NCBI RefSeq assembly: GCF_021568855.1
Contig: NZ_JAKGUG010000001.1
Coordinates: forward strand, 186,001 to 250,000
Direction: 5' to 3'
Source: Dethiosulfovibrio russensis
GTDB taxonomy: Bacteria > Synergistota > Synergistia > Synergistales > Dethiosulfovibrionaceae
DNA: 64,000 nucleotides
The notes below the pieces were generated by a model, which saw only the letters and a program-made list of their open reading frames with translations, did not search any database and was not told where the DNA came from. Shown piece after piece: positions 1-7,796 of the stretch. Each line of letters begins with the position of its first letter. Position 1 is the stretch's first letter. The position numbers and the translations under genes are program-made.

Positions 1-34
1 AGAGGCTCCATCTTCCAGTTATCTTGATGTTCAT
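1..34 (-). CDS. Peptide ABC transporter permease DppC-like, N-terminal fragment
   Basis: Only the first 11 codons (MNIKITGRWSL) lie in the window; the gene runs off the left edge. The ATG at 34-32 overlaps the TGA stop of the upstream permease (33-31) in an ATGA arrangement, typical of translationally coupled ABC transporter genes. That it encodes the second permease (DppC/OppC) is inferred from position: after a substrate-binding protein and a DppB-type permease the next gene is normally the second permease. The fragment itself is too short to show the family. Confidence 0.5.
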   Translation of the reverse strand, partial: MNIKITGRWSL

Positions 35-1020
35 TTAATGGTCCTCCCCAGCCTTACCCTGGGATCCACCAGTTCATATGCGGCGTCGGCCAAGAGGTTG
101 GAACCCACCGTAATCAAAGACAGCAGGTAGAAAGCGGCACCGGCGGAGGGGTAATCGTGTCCGATCACCGATTGCAGCAGGAAGGCTCCTATGCCGTGAA
201 GGGAGAACACCGCTTCGGTTATCACCGCCCCTGATACCAGTGATGGCATGGACATCAGAAGTATCGTCAGGATCGGCGGCAGTATGGATCGGAAGGCGTG
301 TCGCCATATTATCCTCTTTTCGGACAGCCCTCTCGCTTTGGCCATCAGGATGAAGTCCTCCTCTAAAACCCGAACCATCAGGTTCCTGGCGTATAGAGCC
401 CATCCCCCGAATCCCAGGAGAATGAGGGAACCGGCGGGAAGGACGAGGTGCCAGAGGTAATCGATCAGAATCTGGAGGGGCTCCGTCGGCGGTGGAACCG
501 ACACCGATCCTCTGAGGGGAAATAGAGGAAGGCCGTAGGCCAGGGCCATCAAGAGCACCATCTGTACGAAAAAGGAGGGAAAGGAAAAGGACAGTGCGCT
601 CCCCCATAGGACCAGTTTCTCCGTCCATCTGCCTTTTCTCGTCGCGGCCTTTACCCCCAGCCATATTCCAGATGCGGCGGAACCTAGAACGGCGATTCCC
701 ATGAGCGCTATCGTGTTGGGAAGCCTGGAGGCGATTTCCCCCCACACCGGCTTTCTCGATATGAAGGAAATCCCGAAGTCCAACGTCAGGGTTCTTTTAG
801 CGTAGGTCAGAAATTGACTCCACAGAGGACGATCCAGACCGTACAATTCCTTCAATTTATCCTTGGCCTCGGGTGAAAAGCCGGGGTCGACGATGGACGA
901 TACAGGATCGCCCGGCATAATCCTGAACAGGAGAAAGTTCAGGGCGAGGACCGCCAGCATTATCGCTGCGGCCCCCGCAAGTCTCCTGATCCAATATCCT
1001 TCGCCGACTGATGGACTCAA
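31..1020 (-). CDS. dppB: Peptide/nickel ABC transporter permease, DppB/OppB family
   Basis: Inner-membrane permease of a type I ABC importer for peptides. The 329-aa length fits the family. The N-terminus carries the family pattern of one membrane segment (about residues 12-33) followed by RIMPGDPV, then further hydrophobic segments. The EAA-type coupling loop (about 222-242, KARGLSEKRIIWRHAFR) and the C-terminal EAVFSLHGIG stretch are clear. It starts with TTG at 1020-1018, overlapping the TGA of the upstream substrate-binding-protein gene; its Shine-Dalgarno AGGAGG lies inside the last codons of that gene. The gene forms an operon with the binding protein upstream and a second permease downstream. 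Substrate is not visible from the sequence; di/oligopeptides are the family default. Confidence 0.93.
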   Translation of the reverse strand: MSPSVGEGYWIRRLAGAAAIMLAVLALNFLLFRIMPGDPVSSIVDPGFSPEAKDKLKELYGLDRPLWSQFLTYAKRTLTLDFGISFISRKPVWGEIASRLPNTIALMGIAVLGSAASGIWLGVKAATRKGRWTEKLVLWGSALSFSFPSFFVQMVLLMALAYGLPLFPLRGSVSVPPPTEPLQILIDYLWHLVLPAGSLILLGFGGWALYARNLMVRVLEEDFILMAKARGLSEKRIIWRHAFRSILPPILTILLMSMPSLVSGAVITEAVFSLHGIGAFLLQSVIGHDYPSAGAAFYLLSLITVGSNLLADAAYELVDPRVRLGRTIK

Positions 1021-2651
1021 CGGCGGTACCTCCTGTAATGTTCGTTCGAAGAGAATCTAACGAACTCACCGGGCCTGTAGTCCTTTAGAATGAAGGGCCC
1101 CGAGCCGATGAGTCCCCCGTCCTCCATTGGCTGCCAGCTTTTCCAGTCGTCTATCTTTCTCAGAACTTTAGCAGGGAGAACCGGAAGTCCCGCTATATGG
1201 TGAAAGTGCCAGTAGCTGATCGAGTCCATCGTAACAGTCAAGGTCGATTCGTTCGGGGTCTCCACCGCCATAAGATCCGATACATTGTCGAAGAACCGTG
1301 GAATCTCGTTTTCCGCGATATATCGGATAGTCTCCGCCGGATCGGAGGAGGTCAGAGGCGAGCCGTCCTGCCAGAGGAGCCCTTCCTTCAATTTGAAGGT
1401 TATCCTGGTCACCTCGCCGCCGTCGATCGTTACAGTCTCGACCTTCCAGGACTTGGCTAATCCCGGTCGGTCTCCCAGAGTCGTAGGATCTACCTCAATG
1501 AGGGAGTCGTATATCAACCCCAGGACCTTCCACGCCGTGGCACTGGAGGATGTGAAGGGGTTGAGGGCTCTGGGATCGTCCTCCAGGGCCATCTTGAACC
1601 GATCGTGTCCGTCTCTGTGGGCCGACAGAAGGGTCCATATGGAGTTTACCGAGGTTGCGGCGGTAGCGACAGTTCCGGACCACCCCTTGCCTACGGCTCC
1701 TACAGACGAACGACTGTATATGGGAACGACCGGTACCAGGTCGGAAAGGAGTTTCTGGGATTGGTGAGCTGCCGCCATAGCTGATTCCTCATCTGGTGCG
1801 TAGCGCAGCCTTTCGAGAGCTTCGTCCAGAATGGAAGATCGGACGCCGGGGAGATTGTATCCTCCTGGGACGTCCATCGACGAGTGATACAGAGAGTAGA
1901 GAACGTCGGGATCCCTGGTCAAACTCCATGCCATGATGTAGCAGTCGAAGTTTCTGGCGTCGAGCCTCGCCAGCATGGTGGAGAAGTCCATCGGTTCCGC
2001 CTTCGTAGGTATACCCAGAGCGGTCATTTCGTCGGCTATGCGGGATGCCAGTTCCGCCGTGGTGGGAGCCGAGTTTGCCGTGGGGGATAGTATGGATACT
2101 GGCTTCAGAGGCTCTGAGGATTCGGGGGGTATTAACACCCCTTCGTCGTTCCAGCTCCAACCGGATGCCCTAAGCATCTCTCTGGCTTTCTCCCTATCGT
2201 ATTTCGGTTGGGATATCTCGGGGTCGTGATAGGGAGACACAGGAGGTAGGTATGAATACAGCGGCTCGGAAAAACCTCCGAAGAGCTCTCGTACCAACCT
2301 TCCTCTGGGAATGATCGTGTTTATAGCCCGTCGAAGCTCGACCCTGTTCCATGGATTTCTTCGGAGGTTCATCCCCATAGACAAAGCGTGAAAGCTTTTG
2401 GCCATGGACATCGAGATCCTGTCGTCGGCTTTTGAGAGCCTGTCTATTATCGCAGGGCTGGCTATGTCTCCTACCAGGTCGACTTCACCTTTCTCCAAGG
2501 CCAGAGCCCTGGCGTCGGGGTCCTTGATCACCACCATGTAGAGTTCGTCTATCGATGGTCCCTGGATTTTATCCGGATCGACAGAGGCGTTGGCGATTTG
2601 GGGCAGCACCGTTGCGGCAATTATAAGGACTAAAAGGCATCTTTTTTTCAA
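1017..2651 (-). CDS. Peptide ABC transporter substrate-binding protein (SBP_bac_5 family) with circularly permuted domain order
   Basis: Exported solute-binding protein, 544 aa. A signal peptide (MKKR plus a hydrophobic stretch to about residue 22) leads directly into sequence that in DppA/OppA homologues lies in the second half: IDELYMVVIKDPDARALALEKGEVDLV (about 34-60), RRAINTIIPRGRLVRELFGG (about 107-126) and the usual C-terminal end VPVVPIYSRS (about 306-315). From about residue 350 the usual N-terminal half follows: ALEDDPRALNPF, GLIYDSLIEVDPTT, LLWQDGSPLT and IGSGPFILKDYRPGEF, stopping at NEHYRRYRR. Both halves appear complete, so the order is swapped, not truncated. The start is TTG (2651) with AGGAGG nine bases upstream. 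It is the first gene of the peptide-transporter operon. Family assignment is firm; function of the permuted form is inferred. Confidence 0.88.
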   Translation of the reverse strand: MKKRCLLVLIIAATVLPQIANASVDPDKIQGPSIDELYMVVIKDPDARALALEKGEVDLVGDIASPAIIDRLSKADDRISMSMAKSFHALSMGMNLRRNPWNRVELRRAINTIIPRGRLVRELFGGFSEPLYSYLPPVSPYHDPEISQPKYDREKAREMLRASGWSWNDEGVLIPPESSEPLKPVSILSPTANSAPTTAELASRIADEMTALGIPTKAEPMDFSTMLARLDARNFDCYIMAWSLTRDPDVLYSLYHSSMDVPGGYNLPGVRSSILDEALERLRYAPDEESAMAAAHQSQKLLSDLVPVVPIYSRSSVGAVGKGWSGTVATAATSVNSIWTLLSAHRDGHDRFKMALEDDPRALNPFTSSSATAWKVLGLIYDSLIEVDPTTLGDRPGLAKSWKVETVTIDGGEVTRITFKLKEGLLWQDGSPLTSSDPAETIRYIAENEIPRFFDNVSDLMAVETPNESTLTVTMDSISYWHFHHIAGLPVLPAKVLRKIDDWKSWQPMEDGGLIGSGPFILKDYRPGEFVRFSSNEHYRRYRR

Positions 2652-2670
2652 GACTTGCGTCCTCCTTTCT

Positions 2671-3348
2671 CTACTTTCTTTCCCCTCCGATTTTTCTGGC
2701 CCAGTAGACGAAGGGAGTATCGCAGGCTGCGACTATGAATTTCAACACATAGGTGGATAGGACGATCTCTCCCAGAACCCCTGTCGGGACCGTCCCATAG
2801 AATGCCACCAGTGTAAATATGACGCTGTCCAGCGCCTGGGAGACCATGGTGGAAAGGTTGTTCCTGAGCCACAGTAGACGGCCTCCAGTGCGTTCTTTCC
2901 ACCAGTGGAAAGCCCATACGTCGTGGAGCTGGGAGGCTCCGTAGGCCATAAACGAGGCCAGAGCGAGTCTGGGCATCAGCTTGAATATCGTCTCCAGTGC
3001 CCCTTGGGCGAAATCGTCCGGATGAGGGTTGAACCACAGGGCCAGGTTCATTATTACCGTCATTGCTATCAAGGAGAAGAATCCGATGTAGACCGCCTGT
3101 TTGGCGTCCTCCTTGCCGTGGTTTTCCGACAAGATGTCGGTGACCAAAAAGGCCGATGCATAGACTATGTTGCCAAGGGTCGATGTTATACCGAAAAGGG
3201 ATACCATCTTGACTACCTGAATGTTGGCCAATATGACCGATACCGGAATCCAGCACAGCAAGCCCTGTTTTCCCCAAAGTCTGTAGATGGCCATTATGCA
3301 TCCGAAGTTCAGAAGCATCATGGCGAACCATAAAATTTCGTTTGACAC
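2671..3348 (-). CDS. Queuosine precursor transporter, YhhQ/VUT family
   Basis: Integral membrane protein of 225 aa with about six hydrophobic segments. It matches the YhhQ (DUF165/VUT) family, whose characterised members import queuosine precursors (preQ0/preQ1). Recognisable pieces are the polar SENHGKEDAKQAVYIGF loop (about 73-89), the PRLALASFMAYGASQLHDVWAFHWWKERT segment (about 125-153) and the LRNNLSTMVSQALDSVIFTLVAFYG segment, which are the conserved core. The start is GTG at 3348 with AGGGAGGA nine to ten bases upstream. It lies 19 bp upstream of the peptide-binding-protein gene on the same strand, so the genes may be co-transcribed, though there is no obvious functional link. No preQ1 riboswitch was recognised in the leader. 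Confidence 0.85.
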   Translation of the reverse strand: MSNEILWFAMMLLNFGCIMAIYRLWGKQGLLCWIPVSVILANIQVVKMVSLFGITSTLGNIVYASAFLVTDILSENHGKEDAKQAVYIGFFSLIAMTVIMNLALWFNPHPDDFAQGALETIFKLMPRLALASFMAYGASQLHDVWAFHWWKERTGGRLLWLRNNLSTMVSQALDSVIFTLVAFYGTVPTGVLGEIVLSTYVLKFIVAACDTPFVYWARKIGGERK

Positions 3349-3509
3349 GTAAAGATTCCTCCCTGTCGTCGATTCGAATTATGTCGCTCATTTTAACCCA
3401 TAAAGACGATACGGTCTCTTCTCGGTATGTCCTTGATATTGCTTAGAAACATAAAAACGAACGTTATGTTACAAAATCCCTACATATAGGAACAGTTCTA
3501 TACAAATAA

Positions 3510-3538
3510 TTGACCTAAACGGTCCTGCTCGTTAAAAT
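3510..3538 (+). promoter_or_regulatory. Predicted sigma-70 promoter of the C69 dipeptidase gene
   Basis: A -35 TTGACC (3510-3515) and a -10 TAAAAT (3533-3538) are separated by 17 bp. The predicted transcription start near 3545 leaves a leader of about 75 nt before the start codon. Confidence 0.6.
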
Positions 3539-3561
3539 TTTTCACGGTGAATGCGTGGTAT

Positions 3562-3600
3562 CCAAGTATCGACCCCGTCGCGTTCTTGGCGGGTATTTTT
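3562..3600 (+). promoter_or_regulatory. Possible attenuator hairpin in the dipeptidase leader
   Basis: Within the leader, CCCGTC (3574-3579) can pair with GGCGGG (3588-3593), followed directly by TATTTTTG, which resembles a weak intrinsic terminator. An alternative pairing CCAAG (about 3562-3566) with CTTGG (3585-3589) would exclude it. The mutually exclusive arrangement is seen in the sequence; a regulatory role is inference. No known riboswitch class was recognised. Confidence 0.3.
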
Positions 3601-3618
3601 GTTCGGGAGGGTGTTTTT

Positions 3619-5277
3619 ATGTCCGTGAGAAACGTTTTCAAGAGGGCGGGAGTTGCCGCAGGGGCTTTGGCTGTTTCGGCAGTTCTCGTAGGATCCGCCT
3701 TCGGATGTACCGCTATGATGGCGGGAAAGAAGGCCACCGTGGATGGATCCACCATGGTCAGTCACACGGCCGATGGATGGTACGATCATAGGCTTCAGAT
3801 AATCCCCGGTCGTAAATGGGATAATGGAGCCACCGCTCCGGTTTACAAAAACCTATGTTATCAGACGATACCTATCAAACCTCTGAACAAAGTAGGCGAG
3901 ATACCTCAGGTCGAGGAGACCTACACCTACTTCAACGTGGGATATCCCTTCATGAACGAGCATAAACTCATGATAGGCGAGGCCACCTGGGGTGGTCGCG
4001 AGGAGCTCTACTGCGACAACGGCTGGATGATGATCGAGATGCTGGAGGTCTTTGCGCTCCAGAGAGCCAAGACCGCCAGGGAAGCCATAACTGTCATGGG
4101 CTCTCTTGCCGAGAAATACGGTTACGGAGACGCTGGCGAGGGACTCTGTATAGCCGACGGAGACGAGGTTTGGCTTTTCGAGATCGCCGGACCGGGCCCT
4201 CTCTGGACCTCCGACAGCGGTAAGTCCGGTGCCGTGTGGGTAGCAGCCAGGATTCCAGACGACGAGGTCAGTGTAATCGCCAACCGTTCCAGAATAGGCA
4301 GAGTCGACTTCGATGACGACGAGAACTACATGTACTCCTCCAACGTCAAGACCTTTGCCAAGGAGATGGGATGGTGGAAGGAAGGGGAGGAGTTCCTCTT
4401 CAACAAGGCCTACATGCCAGCTGAGGACTACGCTTATTCTCCTGTGTGTAGCCGCAGGGAGTGGAGGGTGCTTGATCTGATGGCGCCTTCACTGGAGCTC
4501 AAGTCCACCGGGGCCCAGTACCCCCTTTCGGTCAAGCCGGACAGAAAAGTTTCCGCCGAGGATCTTATGACCATAAACAGAGATCATTATCAAGGAACCC
4601 CCTATGATCTTGCCAAAACCAAGGCCGGAGGCCCCTTCGAGTGTCCCGTGCTCTACAGGCCAAACAGGGATCAGAAGCCCGAGGGAACCGAGCACACCTA
4701 CTGGGAGAGGAACATCAGCATTTTCCGTTGCTCCTACAGTCACGTAGCCCAATCCTGGAGCGATCTTCCCGATCCGGTGGGAGGGGTGCTATGGTTCGGT
4801 TTGGATCAGCCTCTCACCACGGTCTACGTGCCTGTGTTTTGCGGCGTGACCGAGGTTCCCGAGAGCTGGGCGACCGGTATGCGTCACAAGATGGATCGCA
4901 ACAGCGCCTGGTGGGCCTTCAACTTCGTGTCCAACTGGGCCACGATCAAGTGGAACTACATGATCGTGGATATTGCGGCCGAGCAGGAGAAGTTCGAAAG
5001 CCGTTTCCTTGCCGAAGTGCCCAAACTCAGGGACGAGGCGGCCAAAGTCTACGGTAAGGATCCCTCCAAGGCCGTCTCCATGGTGACCGACTATACCGAA
5101 GAAGCCATGGAGGAAGTGGAGGCCAGGTGGTGGGTGCTCGGAGACGAGTTGGTCGGTAAATACAGCGACGGTTACGTAATGACCGACGAAGGTTCCCAGG
5201 AAGGAGCTGGCTATCCTACCTGGTGGTTGAAGGACGTTGGATTCGGATCCACGTCCAATCCCTCCGATCCTAAGTAA
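3619..5277 (+). CDS. Secreted dipeptidase, peptidase family C69 (PepD-like Ntn hydrolase)
   Basis: Predicted exported dipeptidase of 552 aa. The C69 family are N-terminal nucleophile hydrolases that expose a catalytic Cys after removal of the leader. Here the leader (residues 1-29, ending SAFG) is immediately followed by Cys30 in CTAMMAGKKATVDGS, the expected nucleophile context, so signal-peptide cleavage could double as activation. Other family pieces are GEATWGGREEL, GYGDAGEGLCIADGDEVWLFEI and the AARIPDDEVSVIANRSRIG stretch. An in-frame ATG exists 72 bp upstream, but the start at 3619 has GGGAGG (3605-3610) and begins the signal peptide. The gene stands alone behind its own promoter. It probably supplies amino acids from dipeptides outside the cytoplasm; substrate is not determined. 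Confidence 0.9.
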   Translation: MSVRNVFKRAGVAAGALAVSAVLVGSAFGCTAMMAGKKATVDGSTMVSHTADGWYDHRLQIIPGRKWDNGATAPVYKNLCYQTIPIKPLNKVGEIPQVEETYTYFNVGYPFMNEHKLMIGEATWGGREELYCDNGWMMIEMLEVFALQRAKTAREAITVMGSLAEKYGYGDAGEGLCIADGDEVWLFEIAGPGPLWTSDSGKSGAVWVAARIPDDEVSVIANRSRIGRVDFDDDENYMYSSNVKTFAKEMGWWKEGEEFLFNKAYMPAEDYAYSPVCSRREWRVLDLMAPSLELKSTGAQYPLSVKPDRKVSAEDLMTINRDHYQGTPYDLAKTKAGGPFECPVLYRPNRDQKPEGTEHTYWERNISIFRCSYSHVAQSWSDLPDPVGGVLWFGLDQPLTTVYVPVFCGVTEVPESWATGMRHKMDRNSAWWAFNFVSNWATIKWNYMIVDIAAEQEKFESRFLAEVPKLRDEAAKVYGKDPSKAVSMVTDYTEEAMEEVEARWWVLGDELVGKYSDGYVMTDEGSQEGAGYPTWWLKDVGFGSTSNPSDPK

Positions 5278-5340
5278 AAATTGTTTTTTATTGAGCTCTA
5301 GACGAGAGGAGGAGGGACTCTTCAGCCCTTTCTCCTGTCG

Positions 5341-5871
5341 TCATTTTCTCTTCATCCTGAAATAGCCACCTAAACAGCTTTTTACGTCGAAAACTGTTAC
5401 GAAGGCCAGGTGCTTGATCATTCTGGTTATCTCCGGGATGTCCTTTCTGTTGCATATTATCTTGATTATATATCTGGGGCCGTTCTTCCCCTCACCTCTT
5501 ATCATCGTAGTGCCGAAACCTCTGTCTCTGAGGTCGTCTACGACTTTCAATGTCTCGTCGCTACATGGCGCCATCGCCTCCAGCATCGTGTAGCCTTTCA
5601 TGAACTTGTCCTCCATAAAGGCCCCTACATAGTTTCCGAAGGCGTATCCCGTGCAGTAGGCCAGTAGTTCCATGGTCTTGAGGGTGCGACCGCCTCCAAG
5701 TATGTGACTCAGCACCGCCATATATATCATGATCTCGAAGAAGCCTATCATGGTGGCGGCTATCTTATGTCCTCTCACCAACTGTAAAATTCTGAACGTG
5801 CCGAGGCTAACGTCGGTTACTCTGGCTAAGAATATCATTGTCATGCTGAGCAGAAGAGCGGTGTCGATCAA
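5341..5871 (-). CDS. UPF0316/YebE-type membrane protein (DUF2179 C-terminal domain)
   Basis: Protein of 176 aa with two to three N-terminal membrane segments (MTMIFLARVTDVSLGTFRIL, then AATMIGFFEIMIYMAVLSHIL) and a soluble C-terminal DUF2179-like domain (about 105-176, GYTMLEAMAPCSDETL... through DIPEITRMIKHLAFVTVFDVKS). This is the layout of the UPF0316 family; function is unknown. The frame stays open 195 bp further upstream, but that extension is not membrane-like and would run through the leader of the divergent nucleotidase gene. TTG at 5871 has AAAGGA about 11 bases upstream and gives the usual family length; GTG at 5880 is an alternative. It is convergent with the dipeptidase gene across a 63-bp gap that shows no clear terminator. 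Confidence 0.8.
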   Translation of the reverse strand: MIDTALLLSMTMIFLARVTDVSLGTFRILQLVRGHKIAATMIGFFEIMIYMAVLSHILGGGRTLKTMELLAYCTGYAFGNYVGAFMEDKFMKGYTMLEAMAPCSDETLKVVDDLRDRGFGTTMIRGEGKNGPRYIIKIICNRKDIPEITRMIKHLAFVTVFDVKSCLGGYFRMKRK

Positions 5872-5993
5872 TGAAATCACGGTCCTTTCTAGTGTCTTTT
5901 TTGGGTTTCCCTGTGCTATGCTTAGTCGTGAGATAAAGCTTCGATACGGAGGCATTTCAGCCTGCGTAAATACATTTTCGGGAGGTCTTTTAT

Positions 5994-7634
5994 ATGAAAA
6001 GATGCACCGTCCGAGTTGGGAAGCTATTTTTTGTCCTGATGGCGATAATGGCCTTTTCCATGCCATCTTGGGGTAAGGATGGAACCGCCACTATAGTGGG
6101 TTTCAACGATATGCACGGGAAGATATTCTCCTACGAAGCCACGGTAAAGGTTGACGGCGAAAAGGTCAAGGAAGACGTTGGAGGAATAGCCAGAATAGCC
6201 TCGGTTATAAGGGAGATAAAATCTCAATCTCCCGGGAACGTTGTCGTGGCTCAGATGGGTGATACGGTTGAAGGTCCGCTTTTCTTCTTCTTTCACGGAA
6301 AAGCTGAGTTGGCAGGGATAGATGCTATACCGGTAGACGTGGGGATTCCTGGCAATCACGAATTCGATCTGGGAGCCGATGTGTTCGGCCAGTTCGTCCG
6401 GACCGCCTCCTTCCCTTTGATATGTGCCAATCTGGAGACATCCAGAGACGACTGCGAGTTGTCGTCCACCTGGACTATCACTCTGGAAAACGGTGTTAAG
6501 GTAGGTTTTTTTGGCCTGCTTTGTACTGAATTGGCTTCCCTCACCACTCCCGGTCCGGATATAGCGGCTGGTCAGGATCTGATCGCCGTTTCCGAAAAAT
6601 GCGTTGAGGACCTTCGAGAACGGGGATGTGATGTAATTGTAGCTTTAACTCACGTGGGAATCGATTCCGATAGAAAATTGGCCGAATCCGTTTCGGGAAT
6701 ACATGCCATCTTAGGAGGACACAGTCATACCGTTATGGAATCTCCTGAGGTAGTGGAAGGTCCTGACGGATGGAAAACCATGATAGGACAGGCCGGTGCC
6801 ATGGCGAGATACGTCGGTTCTATGACGGTAACGGTCAAGGAAGGAAAACTCGATACAGAAAAATCGAGTTGGAAGCTGATCGAGATGCGCCAGTCTGTTC
6901 CCAAGGCCCAGGATATAGAGATTGCTATAAAGCCTTACGGAGATGAACTAAAGAAGAATCTTAGCAAAAAGGTCGGAACTTTCGTTTCCGATATGGATGC
7001 CACCAAACTGGTGGTTAGAGGGCGAGAATCCGCATTGGGAGACTATCTGGCCGACGGACTTCGTCGGAAGGCCGGAACAGACGTGGCATTCGTGAACGGT
7101 GGAGGGATCAGAGGAGACAGGGTATTTCCTGCCGGAGAGATATCCTACAACACGATAATGGAGATCTTCCCTTGGGGTAATACTATGCAAACCTTTTCCT
7201 TCACCGGAGCGGAGCTGCGGGAAGTGATGGAAATATCCGCCTCGGCTCTCAAGGGAACGGGCGATGAATACGATCCGGCTGTGAGAGCCCCTAGCGGAGC
7301 GTTTCTACAGATTTCCGGTCTGAAGGTGGTCCTCGATCTCACCAAGGCCCCTGCACTGATAGACAACGATTCCAAGTTGCTTCGTCCGGGAGCCCGGGTG
7401 CTATCCATGGAGATAGAGAGGGCAGGGGAAGTTTTCCCTATTGAAGATGACAAAATATACACCGTCGCCACCTATTCCTGGACCGGAGGGGGAGGGGATA
7501 AATATTATCCCTTTGCTCGTAAAAAAGCCGTCGAATCCTACGTTACCGACTCGGACGTTTTGGCTGAGACCATAAGACACACCGCGGGGATAGTGGAAAA
7601 ATCCAAGGACGGGCGCATTGTGGTGAAAAAATGA
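5994..7634 (+). CDS. Secreted 5'-nucleotidase / bifunctional metallophosphatase (UshA family)
   Basis: Predicted extracytoplasmic nucleotidase of 546 aa. A signal peptide covers residues 1-27 (cleavage after PSWG). The calcineurin-like metallophosphatase domain carries NDMHG (38-42), GDTVEGP (about 88-94), GNHEFD (120-125) and GGHSH (241-245), which supply the two-metal site. The C-terminal 5'-nucleotidase domain shows NGGGIRGD (about 368) and FPWGNTMQTFSFTGAEL (about 390-406). Members hydrolyse nucleotides to nucleosides for uptake. ATG at 5994 has GGGAGG upstream. It is transcribed divergently from the UPF0316 gene and ends at a strong terminator, so it is probably monocistronic. The exact substrate (5'-nucleotides, UDP-sugars or cyclic nucleotides) cannot be read from the sequence. 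Confidence 0.92.
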   Translation: MKRCTVRVGKLFFVLMAIMAFSMPSWGKDGTATIVGFNDMHGKIFSYEATVKVDGEKVKEDVGGIARIASVIREIKSQSPGNVVVAQMGDTVEGPLFFFFHGKAELAGIDAIPVDVGIPGNHEFDLGADVFGQFVRTASFPLICANLETSRDDCELSSTWTITLENGVKVGFFGLLCTELASLTTPGPDIAAGQDLIAVSEKCVEDLRERGCDVIVALTHVGIDSDRKLAESVSGIHAILGGHSHTVMESPEVVEGPDGWKTMIGQAGAMARYVGSMTVTVKEGKLDTEKSSWKLIEMRQSVPKAQDIEIAIKPYGDELKKNLSKKVGTFVSDMDATKLVVRGRESALGDYLADGLRRKAGTDVAFVNGGGIRGDRVFPAGEISYNTIMEIFPWGNTMQTFSFTGAELREVMEISASALKGTGDEYDPAVRAPSGAFLQISGLKVVLDLTKAPALIDNDSKLLRPGARVLSMEIERAGEVFPIEDDKIYTVATYSWTGGGGDKYYPFARKKAVESYVTDSDVLAETIRHTAGIVEKSKDGRIVVKK

Positions 7635-7681
7635 AGTTAAGATTTTAGGTTTAAGGGTTTTCTGAAGTAGCTTTGGTCTTT

Positions 7682-7719
7682 AAGCAGGTGTGCCATCGAT
7701 GGCGCACTTGCTTTTTTTT
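7682..7719 (+). terminator. Intrinsic terminator after the 5'-nucleotidase gene
   Basis: The stem pairs AAGCA...GTGTGCC with GGCGCAC...TGCTT around an ATCGAT loop, followed by a run of eight T (7712-7719). Confidence 0.85.
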
Positions 7720-7796
7720 GCGTCCTGTTGTAGGATGTTCTGAACTTAAAATCATAGCTTGGTTTTTTAAGAAACCTTAGTTTTGTGGAGGTGCCT

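Noticed and set aside
3349-3480. preQ1 riboswitch upstream of the queuosine-precursor-type transporter
   Set aside because: The minus-strand leader has no recognisable preQ1-I or -II core (C-rich loop plus A-rich tail before the ribosome site).
5872-6066. N-terminal extension of the UPF0316 protein
   Set aside because: The frame is open but the residues are not membrane-like, exceed family length, and overlap the leader and start of the divergent nucleotidase gene.
7640-7796. PyrR-type attenuator or clear promoter before carA
   Set aside because: No PyrR-binding loop consensus and no paired anti-terminator/terminator; only the upstream gene's terminator is convincing.
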